Shown here: positions 51,779 through 55,311 of the stretch, one piece after another | Position numbering within the stretch: the first letter of the stretch is position 1 | Layout of the letters: each line of letters starts with the position of its first letter | Source of the DNA: DASZHJ01 sp035581425 | GTDB taxonomy: Bacteria > Pseudomonadota > Alphaproteobacteria > ATCC43930 > CGMCC-115725 | Direction: 5' to 3' | NCBI GenBank assembly: GCA_035581425.1 | Contig: DATJVP010000130.1 | Coordinates: 1 to 55,311 of the forward strand | Length of the DNA stretch: 55,311 bases | The notes under the pieces: generated by a model | Told to the model about the DNA's origin: nothing | Seen by the model: the letters and a program-made list of their open reading frames with translations, nothing else | Database searches by the model: none | Position numbers and translations under genes: made by a program

Positions 51779-53035
51779 ATGGCGCGACTCAGCGACGACT
51801 GCTTCGCCTTTGGCGGCACGCTCATGAGCGGTGCCGAAGCGCTGCGGCTCGTCGAGACGCGGACGCTGCCCCTGCCGGAAGTGGAGACGGTGCCGCTCGC
51901 GGTGGCCGTCCACCGCATCCTCGCGACGCCGCTGGTGGCACCCTTGAGCGTGCCGCCGCACGACAATGCGGCGGTTGATGGCTACGCCGTCTACTTCGAC
52001 GATCTCGCGCCCGGCGCGCCCACGATCTTGCCGGTGCTGGTTCGCGCGTCGGCGGGCCATCCGTTGCCGGGCGCGGCTCCGCGCAGGGCCGCTGTCCGCA
52101 TCTTCACGGGTGCGCGCATGCCCGAAGGGCCCGATACGATTTTCATGCAGGAGGATTGCGTAGAAGAGGACGGCAAGGTGCGTCTGCCGCCGGGCCTCAA
52201 ACAGGGCGCCAACCGGCGTCGCGCCGGCGAAGACGTGAAAGCCGGAACGAGCGTGCTCGCGGCCGGGCACCGGCTTCGCGCGCAGGACATCGGCCTCGCG
52301 GCCTCCCTTGGCTTCGGGGCGCTGCCGGTCTTTCGCAAGCTGAAGGTCGCATTGCTCTCGACCGGCGACGAGTTGCGGGAGCCGGGGATAGCGCTGCCGG
52401 AGGGAGCAATCTACGACGCCAACCGCTACACACTCCGCGCCCTTCTCGAGGGTCTCGGCGTCGCCGTTACGGATCTCGGCATCGTGCCGGACCGCCGCGA
52501 CGCCGTCGAAGCGATGCTCGTGCGCGCGGCGACGGATCACGACCTTGTCCTCACCTCCGGCGGCATGTCCACCGGCGACGAGGATCACGTCAGGGCCGCC
52601 GTCGAGGCGCTGGGGCGCCTCCATTTCTGGCGGCTTGCGATCAAGCCGGGCCGCCCCGTCGCGATGGGTCAGATCGGCCGCGTCCCCTTCATGGGTCTGC
52701 CGGGCAATCCGGTTGCGGTGATGGTGACGTTCCTTGTCCTCGCGCGGCCGCTTGTCCTGCGTCTTGCGGGCGCGCGTGAGATCGCGCCGCGGAGCTTCCG
52801 CGTGATTGTCGATTTCGCCTACCGCAAGAAGGAGGGACGCCGCGAGTATTTGGGTGCCCGCCTGGATGCGGCGCCCACGGGCGGATGGATCGCGCGGAAG
52901 TTTCCACGCGACGGCGCGGGCATCCTCTCTTCGATGGTCGGTTCCGACGGGCTCGTCGTGCTCGAAGAGTCCCTCACCGAGCTCGCGCCCGGCAGCAGCG
53001 TATCTTTCCTGCCATTCCGCGAGGTGATGGATTGA
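51779..53035 (+). CDS. moeA: Molybdopterin molybdenumtransferase
   Basis: The 418-residue product has NAAVDGYAVYF, RIFTGARMPEGPDTI, LLSTGDELREPG, SGGMSTGDEDHV and GLPGNPVAVMV. It inserts molybdate into adenylated molybdopterin. The mobB stop and moeA start are adjacent. Confidence 0.97.
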   Translation: MARLSDDCFAFGGTLMSGAEALRLVETRTLPLPEVETVPLAVAVHRILATPLVAPLSVPPHDNAAVDGYAVYFDDLAPGAPTILPVLVRASAGHPLPGAAPRRAAVRIFTGARMPEGPDTIFMQEDCVEEDGKVRLPPGLKQGANRRRAGEDVKAGTSVLAAGHRLRAQDIGLAASLGFGALPVFRKLKVALLSTGDELREPGIALPEGAIYDANRYTLRALLEGLGVAVTDLGIVPDRRDAVEAMLVRAATDHDLVLTSGGMSTGDEDHVRAAVEALGRLHFWRLAIKPGRPVAMGQIGRVPFMGLPGNPVAVMVTFLVLARPLVLRLAGAREIAPRSFRVIVDFAYRKKEGRREYLGARLDAAPTGGWIARKFPRDGAGILSSMVGSDGLVVLEESLTELAPGSSVSFLPFREVMD

Positions 53036-53040
53036 CCGAA

Positions 53041-53823
53041 ATGCTCTCCCTCGAGAATCCGCTCGGGGCCTTTCGCCTCGATGGCGAGGCCGCAGCGATC
53101 ACCGGCGGCGGCGACGGTATCGGCCGTGGCATCGCCGAGGCCTTCGCTCGCGTCGGCGCGGCGATCGCGATCCTCGACCGCAAGGAGGAAGCGGCGGAAG
53201 CGGCAGCGACGGCGATCCGCAAAGGCGGCGGCCGTGCCGAGGTTTTCGTCCTCGACGTTGCCGACGAGCGCGCCGTCGAGCAAGCCTTCGCCGAGATCGC
53301 CAAGCGCATCGGTGGCCTCGACGTGCTTGTCAATAGCGCGGGGATTGCGGTCCGAAAGCCCGCGACGGAGCTCACGCTCGCGGAGTGGGAGCGCGTGCAG
53401 GCGGTGAACGTCACGGGGAGCTTCCTCTGTGCGCGCGCCGCCGCCCGGCTCATGCTGCCGCGTGCCAAGGGCAGCATTGTCAACCTCGCCTCGATCATGG
53501 GCCTCTCTGGCGGCATCTATCCAAATGTCGGATATCAGACCTCAAAGGGCGCGGTGGTGAACATGACGCGCGCGCTCGCAATCGAATGGGCGAAGCAGGG
53601 CATCCGCGTCAACGCGATCGCGCCCACTTGGGTGCACACGGAGCTCACCCGCCCCATGCTGTCGCAGCCAGCGATGCGCGCGCAGGTCGAGGCCGCAACG
53701 CCGATGGGTCGCGTCGCGGAAGTGCCGGAGATCGTCGGCGCCGCGCTCTTCCTCGCAAGCCGGGCCTCCTCGATGGTGACGGGCCACGTGCTCGCGGTCG
53801 ATGGCGGCTTCCTCGCGAGCTAG
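53041..53823 (+). CDS. SDR family oxidoreductase
   Basis: The 260-residue product has cofactor motif TGGGDGIGRG, NSAGIAV, catalytic YQTSK and C-terminal GHVLAVDGGF. Substrate unknown. It follows moeA by 5 bp; a TTG at 53032 overlapping the moeA stop would add three residues. It is the last plus-strand gene before an inverted GNAT gene. Confidence 0.85.
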   Translation: MLSLENPLGAFRLDGEAAAITGGGDGIGRGIAEAFARVGAAIAILDRKEEAAEAAATAIRKGGGRAEVFVLDVADERAVEQAFAEIAKRIGGLDVLVNSAGIAVRKPATELTLAEWERVQAVNVTGSFLCARAAARLMLPRAKGSIVNLASIMGLSGGIYPNVGYQTSKGAVVNMTRALAIEWAKQGIRVNAIAPTWVHTELTRPMLSQPAMRAQVEAATPMGRVAEVPEIVGAALFLASRASSMVTGHVLAVDGGFLAS

Positions 53824-53851
53824 AAAGGGGGACCCACTACCGCAGCCGGCC

Positions 53852-54310
53852 TCAACCCCCGCCGGTGAGGCGCTTGACCAAGGTCATGTATTGGTGGCCG
53901 CGTGGGTAATCAGCGACACGGCCGACGACTTCAAAGCCGAGCTTCTGATAAAAGTCGGGAGCCTGAAAATCGTGGGTTTCGAGCACGATCTGCTGGCAAC
54001 CCCGAGAATTGGCTTCATTCTCCACTGCGCGCATTAATGTGGTCCCAAGGCCTTTTCTGCGCAGGTTCTCTGAAACAAACAGATACCGAACGTAACAGGT
54101 TCCTCCCCACGTCCAGCCAAAGGCGCCCCCAATAAGCGATCCATCGGCGGCTCGCATGAAAGCGCTAAGGAACCTTCCATCCGAGATTCCCGTCGCTTGA
54201 ACGTTGAACTCGTAGAGACGCTCCTCGAGAAATCGAATGTCCTCCGGATTGGGTTCTTTCCCGGAAATCAATTCCGCGTCGGCAGGCAAATTCCGCGGCT
54301 TTCGTGTCAT
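53852..54310 (-). CDS. GNAT family N-acetyltransferase
   Basis: The 152-residue product has the acetyl-CoA motif LRRKGLGTTLMRAVENEA, the YVRYLFVSE strand and FYQKLGFEVVGRV. Base composition is visibly less GC-rich than its neighbours. It sits inverted between the moeA group and moaDE, which looks like an insertion. Substrate unknown. Confidence 0.85.
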   Translation of the reverse strand: MTRKPRNLPADAELISGKEPNPEDIRFLEERLYEFNVQATGISDGRFLSAFMRAADGSLIGGAFGWTWGGTCYVRYLFVSENLRRKGLGTTLMRAVENEANSRGCQQIVLETHDFQAPDFYQKLGFEVVGRVADYPRGHQYMTLVKRLTGGG

Positions 54311-54490
54311 GTAAGTATCGTCCGCTTTTGGCGTAACGGGTTTCGGGAATGCTGCTCATCGGCCGACTCACTGCAGGGACTCAAAGATAATCCGAAAATA
54401 ACCTCGCGACACCTCAGGAACTTTCGCCGAAGTTGGCGGACAAGCGGGCATCGAACGCCTCCCTTCCAGTTTCGCGAGCTCATGAATACG

Positions 54491-54504
54491 GACCTGCTCA
54501 GGTC
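54491..54504. promoter_or_regulatory. Palindrome upstream of moaD
   Basis: GACCTG-CT-CAGGTC is a perfect inverted repeat 40 bp before the moaD start, in the 233-bp gap between the divergent GNAT gene and moaD. It is a possible operator; nothing else in that gap is recognisable. Confidence 0.35.
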
Positions 54505-54543
54505 GCATTGACTTCGCGGCCACGCAGTCTTAGGTCAAGGTCC

Positions 54544-54795
54544 ATGAGACTTCTCTATTTCGCGTGGCTCCGCGCCAAGATCGGCATCGCCGAGGAGACC
54601 GTGGAGCCGCCGCCGGGGATTGCGACCGTGGGAGCACTCCTGGAATGGCTGCAGCGCCGTGGGCCTGGATTCGCGGAGGCGCTTAGGGATTTGTCGGTGG
54701 TGCGGGTCGCGGTGAACCAGGACTACGTGCCCACGAGCCATCCACTGAAGCCCGGCGACGAGGTCGCGCTCTTTCCGCCGGTGACCGGAGGCTGA
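54544..54795 (+). CDS. moaD: Molybdopterin synthase small subunit
   Basis: The 83-residue product has the beta-grasp ubiquitin-like pattern (MRLLYFAWLRAKIGI...NQDYV...LKPGDEVALFPPVTGG). It ends in the Gly-Gly that is thiocarboxylated by MoeB. It lies 5 bp before moaE. Confidence 0.96.
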   Translation: MRLLYFAWLRAKIGIAEETVEPPPGIATVGALLEWLQRRGPGFAEALRDLSVVRVAVNQDYVPTSHPLKPGDEVALFPPVTGG

Positions 54796-54800
54796 GGCGC

Positions 54801-55295
54801 ATGATCCGGGTGCAGCGCGAGGATTTCGACGTCGGCACGGAGATCGAGCGGCTTGCGCGCGGCAAGTACGGGGTGGGCGGCATCGTGAGCTTCGTCGGCC
54901 TCGTGCGCGATGTCGCCGGCGGCGAGCGCGTCGGCGCCATGACCCTCGAGCACTATCCCGGCATGACAGAGAAGAAGCTCGCGGAGATCGAGGTCGAGGC
55001 GCGCCAGCGCTGGCCGCTCGAGGACTGCCTCGTGGTACACCGCTACGGACGGCTCGAGGCCGGCGAGCGCATCGTGCTGGTGGTGACGGCCTCGGCGCAT
55101 CGGCAGGCCGCCTTTGAGGCCTGCGAGTTCCTGGTCGATTGGCTCAAGACCAAGGCGCCCTTCTGGAAGCTCGAGGAGCATGCGGGCGGCGCCGACTGGG
55201 TGGAGGCCCAGGCCGAGGACGAGAGCCGGGCCAGCCGCTGGGAGGCGGCAACGCCGCTCCGGCCCCGGCTGACATCCCGTCGGCGCCGCCGCTGA
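54801..55295 (+). CDS. moaE: Molybdopterin synthase catalytic subunit
   Basis: The 164-residue product has GGIVSFVGLVRD, LEHYPGMTEKKLAEI, HRYGRLEAGERIVLVV and the active-site Lys region LKTKAPFWKLEEH. With MoaD it converts precursor Z to molybdopterin. An Arg-rich tail (RPRLTSRRRRR) is unusual but not informative. Confidence 0.96.
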   Translation: MIRVQREDFDVGTEIERLARGKYGVGGIVSFVGLVRDVAGGERVGAMTLEHYPGMTEKKLAEIEVEARQRWPLEDCLVVHRYGRLEAGERIVLVVTASAHRQAAFEACEFLVDWLKTKAPFWKLEEHAGGADWVEAQAEDESRASRWEAATPLRPRLTSRRRRR

Positions 55296-55311
55296 GGCTC
55301 TATTCCTCTTC

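Noticed and set aside
1..55311. tRNA, rRNA, CRISPR or insertion-sequence signatures
   Set aside because: No T-loop-like tRNA ends, rRNA blocks, regular spaced repeats or transposase motifs were seen on reading both strands.

Overview
The window is about 55.3 kb of GC-rich bacterial chromosome, and its gene order points to an alphaproteobacterium. Several conserved alphaproteobacterial runs are present: prs-rplY-pth-ychF, trmL next to petABC (cytochrome bc1), hemF, uvrC-pgsA-(mobB-moeA)-moaD-moaE, uvrB, and folM-like/folB. I saw no rRNA, tRNA, CRISPR array or intact insertion sequence.

Layout. (1) 1-3676: a copper handling cluster on the plus strand, with a DUF2946-like tail, an unknown exported 302-aa protein, CopC, CopD, SCO1/SenC and PCuAC. 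Together these look like periplasmic copper import and delivery to cytochrome oxidase. (2) 3712-8501: a nickel/cobalt block. A NiCoT permease gene lies behind a cobalamin riboswitch. Upstream of it is nikR, then a near-consensus NikR operator (5592-5619), then a divergent PotD/PotB/PotC-like ABC set with no ATPase gene. (3) 8975-13467: a small zinc-ribbon protein, hemF, trmL and petABC. (4) 13484-22549: accessory metabolism. This holds an exported dienelactone-hydrolase-like protein, then mtnP-mtnA-class II aldolase (the gene set of the MTA/DHAP shunt). Next comes a minus-strand run of tricarballylate-dehydrogenase-like flavoprotein, dienelactone hydrolase and two-subunit aconitase X, divergent from an MmgE/PrpD gene. 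(5) 22550-32305: a patchy region with a multicopy-type hypothetical gene, gene relics and a dispersed repeat. It also has a serine hydrolase, an epoxide hydrolase, a GMC oxidoreductase paired with an atypical Rieske protein, Gfa, a MocR regulator divergent from a TauE permease, and a secreted unknown. (6) 32306-38221: an Fe3+/AEP-type ABC transporter in one operon with threonine aldolase, divergent from a D-2-hydroxyacid dehydrogenase. (7) 38227-55295: mostly housekeeping genes: ychF, pth, rplY, prs, a lipoprotein, an M24 protein lacking the usual metal ligands, uvrB, folM-like/folB, uvrC, a BatD-like protein, pgsA, mobB, moeA, an SDR, a GNAT and moaD-moaE.

The most interesting points are four. 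The first is the NikR operator in front of an ATPase-less polyamine-type transporter, with NiCoT beside it under B12 control. The second is the aconitase X/TcuA-like/MmgE-PrpD/dienelactone hydrolase cluster, which may be an undescribed carboxylic-acid pathway. The third is the mtnP-mtnA-aldolase shunt. The fourth is the GMC/Rieske pair in which the first Rieske box lacks its histidine. The AT-richer folB-uvrC gap carries DnaA-box-like sites and a perfect palindrome and is a speculative replication-origin candidate. All assignments come from reading motifs and gene order; no database search was run.
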